Of a DNA stretch of 64,000 nucleotides, positions 19,289-27,900 are shown one piece after another. The DNA is taken from contig JABCZD010000001.1 of the NCBI GenBank assembly GCA_013289855.1, positions 509,027 to 573,026 of the forward strand, in the 5' to 3' direction. Each line of letters opens with the position of its first letter. Positions within the stretch are counted from its first letter, which is position 1. The notes below the pieces were generated by a model, which saw only the letters and a list, made by a program, of their open reading frames with translations, did not search any database and was not told the origin of the DNA. A program made the position numbers and the translations under genes. This DNA is from Acidobacteriota bacterium (GTDB lineage: Bacteria > Acidobacteriota > Terriglobia > Acidiferrales > UBA7541).

Positions 19289-21733
19289 TCATTCGTAGCG
19301 CAGTGCGACCAGAGGATCCACTCGCGAAGCTCGCCGCGCCGGTAGCCAGCACGCGAGTAGTCCAGTAGTGAGCAACAATAGCGGAACGCTCGTAAGCGTC
19401 CATGGGTCATACGCGGAGACGCCCCACAGCTGTGTGGCAATCACGCGCCCCAAGGCCACGCTAGCCACCACGCCAACGGCCACGCCGATGCCCACCAACC
19501 GCAGGCCCATGCGGATCACCATGCTCAGTACGTCAGCGCCTTGCGCGCCCAGCGCCATGCGAATGCCAATTTCTTGCGTGCGCCGCACCGTGGTGTAGGC
19601 CAGCAAGCTATAGACGCCGACGGTTACGAGAATCAAGCCGATGGAGCTAAATATGGTCATCAACATGAAACCGAAACGCGGACCGGCATAGGAAAACTGC
19701 TTGATATAACCCTCCAGCGTTCCGACAAACGTGAGCGCCACGCTTGAATCGGTGGCCCAGATTTCATGGCGCACGGCCTCTAGGAGCCCCAGCGGCTCAC
19801 CAGCGGTGCGCACCAGAATGCCGCGGAAGGCCGAGCCGGTAACTGTGTACGGGATCCAAATCTCGGGATCGGGCGGATCCTGCAACCCGCGATTCTTGGC
19901 GTCCGCGACGAGTCCGATGATTTCAAATGTGGGATCCGCCACCTTGTCTTCAAAGTCGGCGAGTTGCGCGATGCGTACCTGTTTTCCGATGGGATTTTCT
20001 CCACCCAGATATTTATTGACGAAAGTCTGATTCACGACGGCCAGCTTGCGTGCATCGTTGACCTCCGCCTCGGTAAACGCCCGGCCATCGAGAAACTTCA
20101 GCTTAAGAACGGGAAAATATCCTTCGCTGCAAAGTTGGAACAACGCTCGCCATTTTTCCTCGTGCGTCTTCCCGGGGATTTCGATATCCGAGCCAATTCC
20201 TCCGTACGGAGGGAGAGTGCTGGTTTCCGTGGCTTCCACAACGCCGGGCAGAGCCTTAAGGCGTTGCAACAAGGGGCGATAAAATCCCGCGACTTGTTGC
20301 GCCGTTTTGTAACGATCTGCCGGCAGGGGAAGTCTGGCCGCCAAAATGTGGTCTGGCTGCAGACCAAGATGCACTTCGCGGAGCGCCACGAAGCTGCGCA
20401 TCAAAAGCCCGGCGGCGACCAACAGGGTGAGCGAGAGCGCCACTTCCAGCACCACCAAGGTGTCGCGCAGTCTGGCATGGCGCAAACCGCTGCTTGTGCC
20501 TTTGCCGCTGTCGCGCAGGGGTTGGTTCAAATCTTTGCGAGCCGCGGTCAGCGCTGGCGCCAGGCCAAAGATGAGCGCGGTCAGAATCGCCACACCCAAA
20601 GTAAAGAGCAGCACCGGTGCATTCAGACGGATGACTGCCTCAGCGGGAATAATATCCTGCGGCATGAGTGCTACGAGGAATTTCAGCCCGGCCCAGGCAA
20701 ACAGCGTGCCCATCACCGCGCCGCCCAGCGCGAGGATTAGACTTTCCACCAAAAGCTGGTTGATCAGTCGCCAGCGGCTGGCGCCAATCGCCGAGCGAAT
20801 GGCAAATTCTTTTTCGCGCGCGGTGGCCCTCGCGAGCAGAAGGTTGGCCACGTTCCCACAGCCAATCAGCAGCAGCAACGCCACGGCCGCTAGCACGATA
20901 TATAGCGTGGTGCGGAATTTTCCGACGACCAAGTCCGTAAGGGAGTGAACTTCGACGGTGAAATGCTTCGGATACTCTTTCGGGTACTGGACAGCCAGTC
21001 GTTTCGCCAGCACTGTGAAATCGGCTTCCGCCTGTTTCACTGTTACGCCGGGCTTTAGGTGTCCCAATAGAAACCAATACCGCGGGAAAGCTCCCGCAAC
21101 GGCGGTGGTGGCAACCGTGGGGCTGGGCCTATCTGGAATCCACACTTCCGCGTCCCCCCAAGCGAAGCGCGGCGGCATCACCCCGATCAGCGTGCGCGAG
21201 GTACCGTTCAAGACGAAGGTCTGATTTATGATTTTTGGATCGGCGCCAAATTCGCTGACCCAAGTCTTATAGCGCAATACGAAAACCGGAGGCGCGCCCG
21301 GTTCGTAGTCCGCCGGTTCCATGAGGCGCCCGAGAAGTGCGGGCATGCCAAGAAACTCAAACGTCCCAGGGGTGACGTAGTGCCCCTGCAGCATCTGTGT
21401 GCCTTCGCCGGAGCGATATAGAACGTCGAGGTTGTCGTTGCCAATTACGCGGTCAAAAGAGTGATTCTGCGCGACATAGTCAAGATACTCGGGTCCGCTG
21501 AACCCCGCGCGGCCGCCTTCCTCGCTACGGTCGGTGTCATGAATCTGTATGGACATGAAGCGCTGCGCATCGGGATACGGAAAAGGCTCCAGCAGGATGT
21601 TTTCGAGCACGCTGAAGATGGCAGTGGAGGAGCCGATACCGAGCGCGAGCGTCAGGATCGCGACAACGGCAAATCCAGGAGCATTCTTCAAATTCCGCAG
21701 AGCGTACCGTAAGTCTTGCCAGACTGTTTCCAT
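19289..21733 (-). CDS. ADOP-family MacB/FtsX-like ABC permease (copy 6, opposite strand)
   Basis: Sixth duplicated permease, 814 residues, convergent with the kinase and therefore outside the plus-strand operon. The start at 21733 (METVWQDLRYALRNL) has GAGGG just upstream; an open frame continues to 22096 but has no family sequence. First helix about 20-43. The first FtsX triplet starts near 272 (LLLLIGCGNVANLLLARA), the second unit near 415, and the last triplet near 690. It ends ASRVDPLVALRYE. No ATPase or adaptor accompanies it on its strand, so this copy is a true orphan and must borrow an ATPase. Its own promoter would lie in the 837-base gap shared with the divergent kinase at 22571. 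Confidence 0.92.
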   Translation of the reverse strand: METVWQDLRYALRNLKNAPGFAVVAILTLALGIGSSTAIFSVLENILLEPFPYPDAQRFMSIQIHDTDRSEEGGRAGFSGPEYLDYVAQNHSFDRVIGNDNLDVLYRSGEGTQMLQGHYVTPGTFEFLGMPALLGRLMEPADYEPGAPPVFVLRYKTWVSEFGADPKIINQTFVLNGTSRTLIGVMPPRFAWGDAEVWIPDRPSPTVATTAVAGAFPRYWFLLGHLKPGVTVKQAEADFTVLAKRLAVQYPKEYPKHFTVEVHSLTDLVVGKFRTTLYIVLAAVALLLLIGCGNVANLLLARATAREKEFAIRSAIGASRWRLINQLLVESLILALGGAVMGTLFAWAGLKFLVALMPQDIIPAEAVIRLNAPVLLFTLGVAILTALIFGLAPALTAARKDLNQPLRDSGKGTSSGLRHARLRDTLVVLEVALSLTLLVAAGLLMRSFVALREVHLGLQPDHILAARLPLPADRYKTAQQVAGFYRPLLQRLKALPGVVEATETSTLPPYGGIGSDIEIPGKTHEEKWRALFQLCSEGYFPVLKLKFLDGRAFTEAEVNDARKLAVVNQTFVNKYLGGENPIGKQVRIAQLADFEDKVADPTFEIIGLVADAKNRGLQDPPDPEIWIPYTVTGSAFRGILVRTAGEPLGLLEAVRHEIWATDSSVALTFVGTLEGYIKQFSYAGPRFGFMLMTIFSSIGLILVTVGVYSLLAYTTVRRTQEIGIRMALGAQGADVLSMVIRMGLRLVGIGVAVGVVASVALGRVIATQLWGVSAYDPWTLTSVPLLLLTTGLLACWLPARRASRVDPLVALRYE

Positions 21734-22570
21734 GTCGCCCTCGCATGACGCCCAGCCGGTATCGCCTTCGTACTTTTGGCCGCCCCAAGCCCGCCCTACT
21801 GGCGGGGCCGAACCCCCGAGATTCCTGGAGCCTTGCCGACGCAAACGTTCGCTGATGTAGATACGAAGCGATCTGTAGTTTGTTCGACGTAGTTTCACCC
21901 CACGAAGGAAGCCTACGAAACTGCGGCAAGGCAGAAACGACGATGAACGGAGATTTTGGAGGACGGAGAGGGTACCCCATCCCCATTTGCGAAAGAGTAA
22001 GATTCTAAAGGGTTTGCATGGGAAAGCTCTGAAAGAGTCAGCTTCTATTGGAGTTACGTGTACGGATGAACTTTGGGAGAATGATCGAATACCCACCCCC
22101 GGGTGTTTTTGCTAAAGAATGCGCAGCGGTCACAAAATAATAGGGATAGACGGAATTGCGAATTGAGAAGAGTGTGTAAGCTATTGAAAAGAATGGGTCA
22201 CGCCTGGCGTTGCAAGCGCGATTCTGCGGCTGGTGCAGGACCAAGCGCGGGCGAATATCAGCGTGGGAGGGTGTTGGGGAACGGCCGGGGCAGGAGGCTG
22301 GGTTGCGCGATGGGCGCGACATTGCGCATGATAACGCATTCTCATAACCCTGTCAATACTTAACTGTAATGTTAACGTTCGAATGACCTTTGATGCATCC
22401 GTGAAGCTTGCCAGACCGACTTCCCGGCGAGCGCATCGTTATCGTTCGAATACCATGCCATCCTTCGCAGAAGCGGCTAAAGACGCAGCGGCGGAGCCGG
22501 ACGCGTCATACAGCGAAGTCTGTACGAGAAGGTGATTGACGCTATCAGCAATATTGGAGAGAATTCTACC
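21734..22570. other. long divergent intergenic region with repeated TTCGAA motifs
   Basis: This 837-base gap separates permease copy 6 from the MEDS kinase. I see no convincing gene. It contains a small GC hairpin near 21789-21808, and a distinctly A+T-richer stretch from about 22320 to 22460 with an inverted repeat and two direct repeats, listed separately. Promoters for both flanking genes should be here. I found no clear -35/-10 pair and no sigma-54 -24/-12 site. Confidence 0.6.
22360..22451. promoter_or_regulatory. candidate operator region: inverted repeat plus two GTTAWCGTTCGAAT copies
   Basis: TTAAC at 22360-22364 and GTTAA at 22371-22375 form an inverted repeat with a 6-base gap. GTTAACGTTCGAAT (22371-22384) recurs as GTTATCGTTCGAAT (22438-22451), 67 bases away, differing at one base. 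Both lie upstream of the kinase gene at 22571. Function unknown; arrangement resembles a repeated binding site. Confidence 0.35.
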
Positions 22571-24430
22571 TTGAATACCTTCGATTCCTCCGCGGCATTG
22601 CAGCAGCCAAAGAGCGCCGTCCAGCCGATAACGCTTGCGGACGCGCCCGCGGTTGCGCACCCCTCGGTTCTTCCTGCTGCGCTTCCTGTCGTACTTCCCG
22701 CTGTAGCTGCTGCTATCGGGCATCCCGCTCATGCCGTGCAGTTTTATCAGGATGAGCACCTGCTCATCGAGGAGCTTACGCGGCTGATCGGAACATCTTT
22801 AGTCAGCGGTGATGCGGCCATAGTTGTGGCTACCAAGCCGCATCGCGAGGCGCTGGAGCGCAGCCTGGCAGCGCGCGGGCTGAACACCGACGGAGCGACG
22901 GCGGAAGGCCGCTACGTGGTGTTAGACGCGGCGGAGACGTTGGCGCAAATTATGCGAGGTCAGATGCCCGACCCCGAACGGTTTGCCACAATCCTGGGCG
23001 GCACGATTGCAAAGGCCAAAACCGCTTCGCTAGCGACGGAGCCATGCACGGTGATATTTGGCGAGATGGTGGCGATCCTGTGGACGGAAGGGAAAGTTGA
23101 AGCGGCCATCGGCATCGAAGCGCTTTGGAACAGCCTGGCGAACCAGCATTCTTTCTCGCTGCGGTGCGCGTATCCGATGAGCGGTTTTCATCAAGGCGCG
23201 CAGGAAGAACTCTACAAGAAGATTTGTGCGGCGCATTCGACGGTGCTTCCGCCGGGGAGCCGCGGATTGCTGTTCAGCGACGATGAACGCCTGCGAACCA
23301 TCGCCAAGTTGCAACAAAAACTGGATGCGCTGGAGCACGAAAAGGCGCTGCATGCGAGCGAACAACGATTTCAGTTGTTGGTGGAAGCCGCGCAAGACTA
23401 TGCAATTTTCATGCTGGATACGGAAGGACGAGTCAGGACCTGGAATAAAGGCGGCGAGCGCATCAAGGGATACAAAGCCGCGGAAATTCTTGGCAAACAT
23501 ATTTCCTGCTTTTATTCCGACGAAGACCTGAGAGCCGGCAAGCCACAGCGGCTATTGGACCGCGCCTTGCGAGACGGGCACTCCGAAGATGAAGGCTGGC
23601 GCCAGCGCAAGGACGGCACAAGATTCTGGGCCAACGTAGTGATTACGGCGCTGAAAGACGCGGATGGCCGCGTAGTTGGTTTTTCCAAAGTAACACGGGA
23701 TTTCACAGAACGAATGCAGGTGCATCTTGCGCTGCAGGAATCGAAGCGGCAATTGCAGGAGTCGGAAAAATCGTTGCGCGACCTATCGCTGAATCTGTTG
23801 CGCACGCAAGACGAAGAGCGGCGGCGCATCGGGCGGGATCTGCACGATAGCCTAGGTCAATATCTGGCGGCGTTGAAGATGAAACTGGATGGTCTGCAAG
23901 CGGCAACGGAGCGCCATCAATCGATCGGCGCGGACGATTTTTCGCAGTGCTCGGAACTGGTCCACGAGTCCATCAAGGAAGTGCGAACGATTTCGTATCT
24001 CCTGTACCCGCCGATGCTGGAAGAACTGGGCCTGAAATCCGCAATACCCTGGTACCTGGAGGGCTTCGCGCAACGCAGCGGTATTCAGACCACGTTCGAA
24101 GTTTCCGCGGATTTCACACGGCTGGACCGGGACGTCGAGCTAGCGCTGTTCCGCGTACTGCAAGAAAGCCTGACGAACGTGCACCGGCATTCCGGCAGTG
24201 CGACCGCGGATGTAAGTCTCATGGTGACCGAGGAAAACGTGGTACTGATGATTCGCGATCACGGGAAGGGCGCATCAGGTTCGGGCACGCTCGGCGTTGG
24301 GCTGCGCGGCATGAGTGAACGGGTGCGCCAGCTGGGCGGCGATTTAGAGCTGTCTTCCAGCGAGCCAGGATTCAGGGTGAAGGCTAGCGTGCCGCTGCGC
24401 AAAACCGACGAGGATTCAGCGTCCTCCTGA
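22571..24430 (+). CDS. sensor histidine kinase: MEDS - PAS - HisKA_3 - HATPase_c
   Basis: Soluble-looking kinase of about 619 residues. A Pro/Ala-rich tail (first 50 residues) precedes a MEDS-type sensory domain (about 52-225, opening HAVQFYQDEHLLIEEL). A PAS domain follows (about 260-385, with FYSDEDLRAGKPQ and the PAC-like VVGFSKVTRDFTER). Then comes a NarL-type dimerisation domain with phospho-acceptor His in RRRIGRDLHDSLGQYLA, and a HATPase domain ending GLRGMSERVRQLGG. MEDS domains are linked to sensing of one-carbon or hydrocarbon-derived signals in DcmR-like proteins (family knowledge). I chose TTG at 22571 because GGAGAG lies eight bases upstream; a GTG at 22532 adds 13 residues with poor spacing. 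No response regulator is adjacent, so its partner is elsewhere. Confidence 0.88.
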   Translation: MNTFDSSAALQQPKSAVQPITLADAPAVAHPSVLPAALPVVLPAVAAAIGHPAHAVQFYQDEHLLIEELTRLIGTSLVSGDAAIVVATKPHREALERSLAARGLNTDGATAEGRYVVLDAAETLAQIMRGQMPDPERFATILGGTIAKAKTASLATEPCTVIFGEMVAILWTEGKVEAAIGIEALWNSLANQHSFSLRCAYPMSGFHQGAQEELYKKICAAHSTVLPPGSRGLLFSDDERLRTIAKLQQKLDALEHEKALHASEQRFQLLVEAAQDYAIFMLDTEGRVRTWNKGGERIKGYKAAEILGKHISCFYSDEDLRAGKPQRLLDRALRDGHSEDEGWRQRKDGTRFWANVVITALKDADGRVVGFSKVTRDFTERMQVHLALQESKRQLQESEKSLRDLSLNLLRTQDEERRRIGRDLHDSLGQYLAALKMKLDGLQAATERHQSIGADDFSQCSELVHESIKEVRTISYLLYPPMLEELGLKSAIPWYLEGFAQRSGIQTTFEVSADFTRLDRDVELALFRVLQESLTNVHRHSGSATADVSLMVTEENVVLMIRDHGKGASGSGTLGVGLRGMSERVRQLGGDLELSSSEPGFRVKASVPLRKTDEDSASS

Positions 24431-24479
24431 CTGTCCGCTGCCTTCAAGTCTTAAATCTCTTGTGAAGCTAAATAGTTGA

Positions 24480-24499
24480 GGCGGAGCGGGTGCTCCGCC
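24480..24499. terminator. strong GC hairpin between convergent genes
   Basis: GGCGGAGC (24480-24487), loop GGGT, GCTCCGCC (24492-24499): a perfect 8-bp stem directly before the end of the His-rich gene and 50 bases after the kinase stop. It has no U-run on either strand, so it is a candidate bidirectional terminator or RNA stabiliser rather than a textbook terminator. Confidence 0.5.
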
Positions 24500-24507
24500 G
24501 TCGCCTG

Positions 24508-24735
24508 CTACGCGTGGGCCGAGCTGGCCTTGGTGTGGTCTTCGATGTGCGCCTTGGCTGCTTCCGCAGAGTGATGCGTTGCATGCGCGTGATGGCCGTG
24601 GGCCAGGTGCGCGTGGTGCCCTGCCAATTCGTGGCTGCCGGCTTCGTGGTGCCGTGCGGCTTCCTTATGGTGGCGCGCTGCGTGTTCGTGGTGCTCTGCT
24701 GCCTGATGATGATGTTCCGCTGCTTGCTTGGACAT
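24508..24735 (-). CDS. small histidine-rich protein, possible metal-binding helix
   Basis: 75 residues, 23 of them His, with Ala, Glu and Lys making up most of the rest. His pairs start at residues 8, 15, 22 and 29, an exact seven-residue period, and continue less regularly to the C-terminus. On an alpha helix this makes one His-covered face. There is no Cys, no signal peptide and no membrane segment, so it is probably cytoplasmic. A perfect AAGGAGG lies at 24742-24748, right before the ATG at 24735. A reading frame extends upstream but the ribosome site settles the start. It could buffer nickel, copper, zinc or cobalt, or buffer protons; none is proven. I recall similar unnamed His/Ala-rich small proteins in soil bacteria. 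It stands alone on its strand. Confidence 0.75.
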   Translation of the reverse strand: MSKQAAEHHHQAAEHHEHAARHHKEAARHHEAGSHELAGHHAHLAHGHHAHATHHSAEAAKAHIEDHTKASSAHA

Positions 24736-25052
24736 GAAATTCCTCCTTAGCGTCGTCGTGAAAAAAAACCGAGGTACGGCACAATAACGCAACGACTATT
24801 GCACCGCTGTATTGCGGAAGCGTCATTCTTAGATAACGATCGCGTGAATGCGCAGTCGCGGACCAGGTTGGTACCTATCCGCCGCGCGGCAAACAGGGAC
24901 AACAATTCGGGCCGCGCACAATGCGATTCGGTTTGCATATTGCGTTCTAACATCGGTATCGTCACGGCCGGGCGCAATTTCCTTGCGCGGTACGCGGGGA
25001 GGTGATGCTCGGCTTTCGTTTTTTGCTGTATAAGTTCAGTGAGGACTCTTTG
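24736..25052. other. divergent intergenic gap, no gene recognised
   Basis: 317 bases between the His-rich gene (leftward) and the phosphodiesterase-like gene (rightward). Apart from the AAGGAGG belonging to the small gene and a GAGG near 25041 belonging to the next, I see no feature I can support. Short open frames here have no ribosome site or recognisable product. Confidence 0.5.
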
Positions 25053-26420
25053 ATGATCGGCTCTCGCCGTCTTTTGAGGGTTTTAGGTCTGTGTGGCGCC
25101 GCTTGGTGTTGCGGCTTTTTCATTGCTCCGACCCAGGCGCAAGACGCGAAGCCTCGCACACCGGTGGTGCTTATTTCGATCGACGGCCTCAAACCCGAAT
25201 ATGTGTTGAACGCTGACGCTCACGGGCTAAGAATCCCGAATCTTCGGCTATTTGTGAAGGAGGGCGCTTACGCTACCGGCGTACGCGGCGTGGTGCCCAC
25301 GGTTACGTACCCGAGCCACACCACGATGCTCACCGGCGTGTGGCCCGCGAAGCACGGCATCTATGCGAATACGACTTTTGACCCGCTGCGCAAGAATTTT
25401 GGTGGCTGGTATTGGTACGCCGAAGACATCAAGGTTGCAACGCTGTGGGACGCCGCCGGCGACGCGGGCCTGACTACCGTTAATGTGCACTGGCCGGTGA
25501 GCGTGGGGGCACACATCACCTGGAACCTTCCGCAATACTGGCGGGCCGGCACCCCCGATGACCGGAAGCTGCTGCGCGCGCTGGCGACGCCCGGACTGCT
25601 GGATACGCTCGAAAAAGAGCTGGGCCCGTACGCTGATGGCGTTGACGAATCCATCGAAGGCGACGAGAACCGCGCGCGATTTGCCGTGCGGCTGCTGGAG
25701 CTGAAGCATCCGGATTTTGCCACCATTTATCTGACGGCCCTGGATCACGAGGAGCACGCCTTCGGCCCATTCAGTCCGCAGAGCGATGCCGTGCTGGAAC
25801 GCATCGACGCGGCGCTGGGGCGCATCCTCGATGCTGTACGGCGCATTTACGCTGGACGGGCCGTGGTTTGCGTAGTCTCTGATCACGGCTTTGTGCCGAC
25901 CAGCAAAGCGCTGCAACTTGGCGTGGCCTTTCGCAATGCTGGGCTGATCGAATTCGGCGAGAAAGATGAAATCAAATCATGGAATGCGATGATCTGGGGA
26001 GCGGGAGGTTCCGCAGCGATAATTCTGCACGAAAAGAACGACACGGCAACGAAAGCGAAAGTCGCGGAACTGCTGGCAAAACTCGCCGCCGGTCCCGCGA
26101 ACGGCATTGACCGCATTGTTTCGGAAGAGGAGTTGCACGCGCGCGGCGGTTTTCCGGAGGCCACATTTCTGGTGGCGCTGCGGCCGGGGTATGTGACGGG
26201 CGAAAATGTTTCGGGTGATCTGGTGACCGCCAGCAGCGTGAAAGGAATGCATGGCTACTGGCCGGACGAAGCGGAAATGAGGTCGTCGTTCTTTATATTA
26301 GGCCCCGGATGGACGCCGCATTCGGTTGGTGAAATCGACATGCGTGCGATCGCGCCGACGCTAACGGAGATTCTTGGCGTGCCGCTTCCAGCCGCGGAAA
26401 GTCGCGCCCTTCTTCCATGA
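25053..26420 (+). CDS. secreted alkaline phosphatase-superfamily phosphodiesterase/nucleotide pyrophosphatase-like protein
   Basis: 455 residues with a Sec signal peptide (MIGSRRLLRVLG, hydrophobic core, likely cut after TQA before QD), so periplasmic or exported. It has the two-metal alkaline phosphatase-superfamily motifs: Asp in ISIDGLKPEY, the Thr nucleophile in PTVTYPSHTTM, Asp/His in LTALDHEEHAFG, Asp-His in VVSDHGF, and the late His in MHGYWPD. This matches type-I phosphodiesterase/nucleotide pyrophosphatases (ENPP-like), which hydrolyse nucleotide or lipid phosphodiesters. Start at 25053 follows GAGG eight bases before; an in-frame ATG at 25002 would spoil the signal peptide. It lies just ahead of the purine catabolism genes, so release of nucleosides from external nucleotides is an attractive but unproven role. 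Confidence 0.88.
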   Translation: MIGSRRLLRVLGLCGAAWCCGFFIAPTQAQDAKPRTPVVLISIDGLKPEYVLNADAHGLRIPNLRLFVKEGAYATGVRGVVPTVTYPSHTTMLTGVWPAKHGIYANTTFDPLRKNFGGWYWYAEDIKVATLWDAAGDAGLTTVNVHWPVSVGAHITWNLPQYWRAGTPDDRKLLRALATPGLLDTLEKELGPYADGVDESIEGDENRARFAVRLLELKHPDFATIYLTALDHEEHAFGPFSPQSDAVLERIDAALGRILDAVRRIYAGRAVVCVVSDHGFVPTSKALQLGVAFRNAGLIEFGEKDEIKSWNAMIWGAGGSAAIILHEKNDTATKAKVAELLAKLAAGPANGIDRIVSEEELHARGGFPEATFLVALRPGYVTGENVSGDLVTASSVKGMHGYWPDEAEMRSSFFILGPGWTPHSVGEIDMRAIAPTLTEILGVPLPAAESRALLP

Positions 26421-26427
26421 CCCAGAA

Positions 26428-26456
26428 TTGACACCGCGAAAGCTGCGACGTAGTCT
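26428..26456 (+). promoter_or_regulatory. sigma-70-type promoter for xdhC-mocA
   Basis: Perfect -35 TTGACA at 26428-26433, 17-base spacer, and -10-like TAGTCT at 26451-26456 (three of six consensus bases, including first two and last). Predicted start near 26463, giving a leader of about 20 bases with AGAGG before the GTG. Confidence 0.5.
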
Positions 26457-26483
26457 GACAACGTCTGGCGATAGAGGCGCTTT

Positions 26484-27302
26484 GTGGACTTATTTGAAGA
26501 AATTGTGAAGCTGCGGAATGCTGGCCGGCGTGGAGCGCTGGCCACCATCGTGCACACCAACGGCTCGATTCCGAGCTACGAAAGCTCGCGCATGCTGGTG
26601 CACGAAGATGGCTCGATCATGGGGACAATCGGGGGCGGTTGCGTCGAAGCCGATGTGTGGGCGGCGGCCAAGGAAGTTATGGAGAAAGAAGTTCCCCGCA
26701 AGCTTACGTTTAATTTGAACAACGAAGCTTCTTACGACAGTGGATTGATCTGCGGCGGCACGCTGGAGGTCTTCGTCGAACCGATTTTGCCGCAGCCCAT
26801 CGTGCATCTTTTCGGCGCTGGTCACATTTCGCTGGCCCTGGCGAAGTCCGCGGATGCCGCGGGATTCGGTGTCGTGGTGGTGGACGACCGGGAAGCTTTC
26901 GCCAATCGTGAACGATTCCCGATGGCGCGGCAAATTCTTACCGGTTACGAAGATGCTTTTCAATCGATCGTGCCCAATGGCTCTAGCTATCTGGTGATCG
27001 CCACGCGCGGACATCGTGACGACATGCGCGTGCTGGCCTGGGCCGTGCGCACGGCCGCGCGGTACGTCGGCATGATCGGCAGTAAGCGCAAGGTGCTTTC
27101 CGTCTACCAGGCGCTTGAGCGCGAAGGCTATCGCACCGAGGAGTTTGCCAATGTTTACGCGCCCATCGGACTCAACATCGGGGCGCTTTCGCCTGAGGAA
27201 ATCGCCGTCAGCATTCTGGCCGAACTGATTGCCGTGCGGCGCAACGCCAGCGCGGACCTGCACAAAAAATTCGAATGCCGCCAGGCGCTAACGGCCCGGT
27301 GA
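26484..27302 (+). CDS. xdhC: XdhC/CoxI-family molybdenum cofactor chaperone
   Basis: 272 residues, GTG start six bases after AGAGG. XdhC proteins bind molybdenum cofactor, help its sulfuration and hand it to xanthine dehydrogenase; they are not an enzyme subunit. Seen: N-terminal XdhC/CoxI domain with HEDGSIMGTIGGGCVEADVW and the Cys-containing YDSGLICGGTLEVFVEP, then a Rossmann-like C-terminal domain (HLFGAGHISLALAKSADAAG, ATRGHRDDMRVL, YVGMIGSKRK). Its neighbours match: mocA follows by ten bases, and the xanthine dehydrogenase genes are on the opposite strand of the same locus. Because XDH is transcribed from the other strand, the two transcripts must be co-regulated separately. Confidence 0.93.
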   Translation: MDLFEEIVKLRNAGRRGALATIVHTNGSIPSYESSRMLVHEDGSIMGTIGGGCVEADVWAAAKEVMEKEVPRKLTFNLNNEASYDSGLICGGTLEVFVEPILPQPIVHLFGAGHISLALAKSADAAGFGVVVVDDREAFANRERFPMARQILTGYEDAFQSIVPNGSSYLVIATRGHRDDMRVLAWAVRTAARYVGMIGSKRKVLSVYQALEREGYRTEEFANVYAPIGLNIGALSPEEIAVSILAELIAVRRNASADLHKKFECRQALTAR

Positions 27303-27312
27303 AGGCTGTGCG

Positions 27313-27900
27313 ATGCTCGCAGCGGTGATTCTGTCCGGCGGGCAATCCAGCCGCATGGGTTCGCCCAAAGCGTTGCTGCGATTCCAGGGAAAAACGTTCC
27401 TCGAACACTTGGTGGCCGTTACCAGGCACGCGCAAATTTCCGTGCGACGAATTGTTCTTGGCCCGGACGCTGGGGCGATTACGGAAGCCCTGGCACTACC
27501 TTCGGGCGACATCGTGATCAATCCTGATTGGCAGCTTGGCCAGCTCAGTTCTATCCACGCCGCCGTGCGAAGCCTGCCGCCGGGGACCGACGGCATGTTG
27601 CTGTGTTTGGTGGATCATCCGCTGGTGAGCGCCGAATTGGTGGGACAGCTGGTCGAAGCGTTTTATGCCACGCGGAAAGGAATCGTTCTTCCCGTTTGCG
27701 GCGGGCGGCGCGGGCATCCGGTGATTTTTTCGGCCAACGTTTACGACGAACTACTTGCCGCGCCGCTCGACCAGGGCGCGCGGGCGGTGGTTTGGGCGCA
27801 CACGCACGATTTGGCCGAAGTGCCTACTGCGGACGAAGGTTGTCTGTGGAACGTCAACGATCCCGCGACGCTCGCGAATTTGACTGACGTTTCGGGCTAA
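27313..27900 (+). CDS. mocA: MocA-type molybdenum cofactor nucleotidyltransferase
   Basis: 195-residue MobA-like nucleotidyltransferase. MocA adds CMP to molybdopterin to make the cytosine dinucleotide form of the cofactor used by many xanthine dehydrogenase-family enzymes. Seen: nucleotide-binding start AAVILSGGQSSRMGSPKALL, metal/nucleotide motif LVDHPLVS (Asp about 99), and RRGHPVIFS, which is typical of MocA rather than MobA. It lies ten bases after xdhC and presumably shares its promoter. Its stop codon overlaps by four bases the stop of the convergent scaffold gene. Cytidylyl rather than guanylyl specificity is inferred from context and the RRGHP motif. Confidence 0.9.
   Translation: MLAAVILSGGQSSRMGSPKALLRFQGKTFLEHLVAVTRHAQISVRRIVLGPDAGAITEALALPSGDIVINPDWQLGQLSSIHAAVRSLPPGTDGMLLCLVDHPLVSAELVGQLVEAFYATRKGIVLPVCGGRRGHPVIFSANVYDELLAAPLDQGARAVVWAHTHDLAEVPTADEGCLWNVNDPATLANLTDVSG

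Noticed and set aside
21734..22096. In-frame 121-codon extension upstream of permease copy 6
   Set aside because: It is open by chance in G+C-rich DNA, has no family similarity, and the METVW start has a ribosome site.
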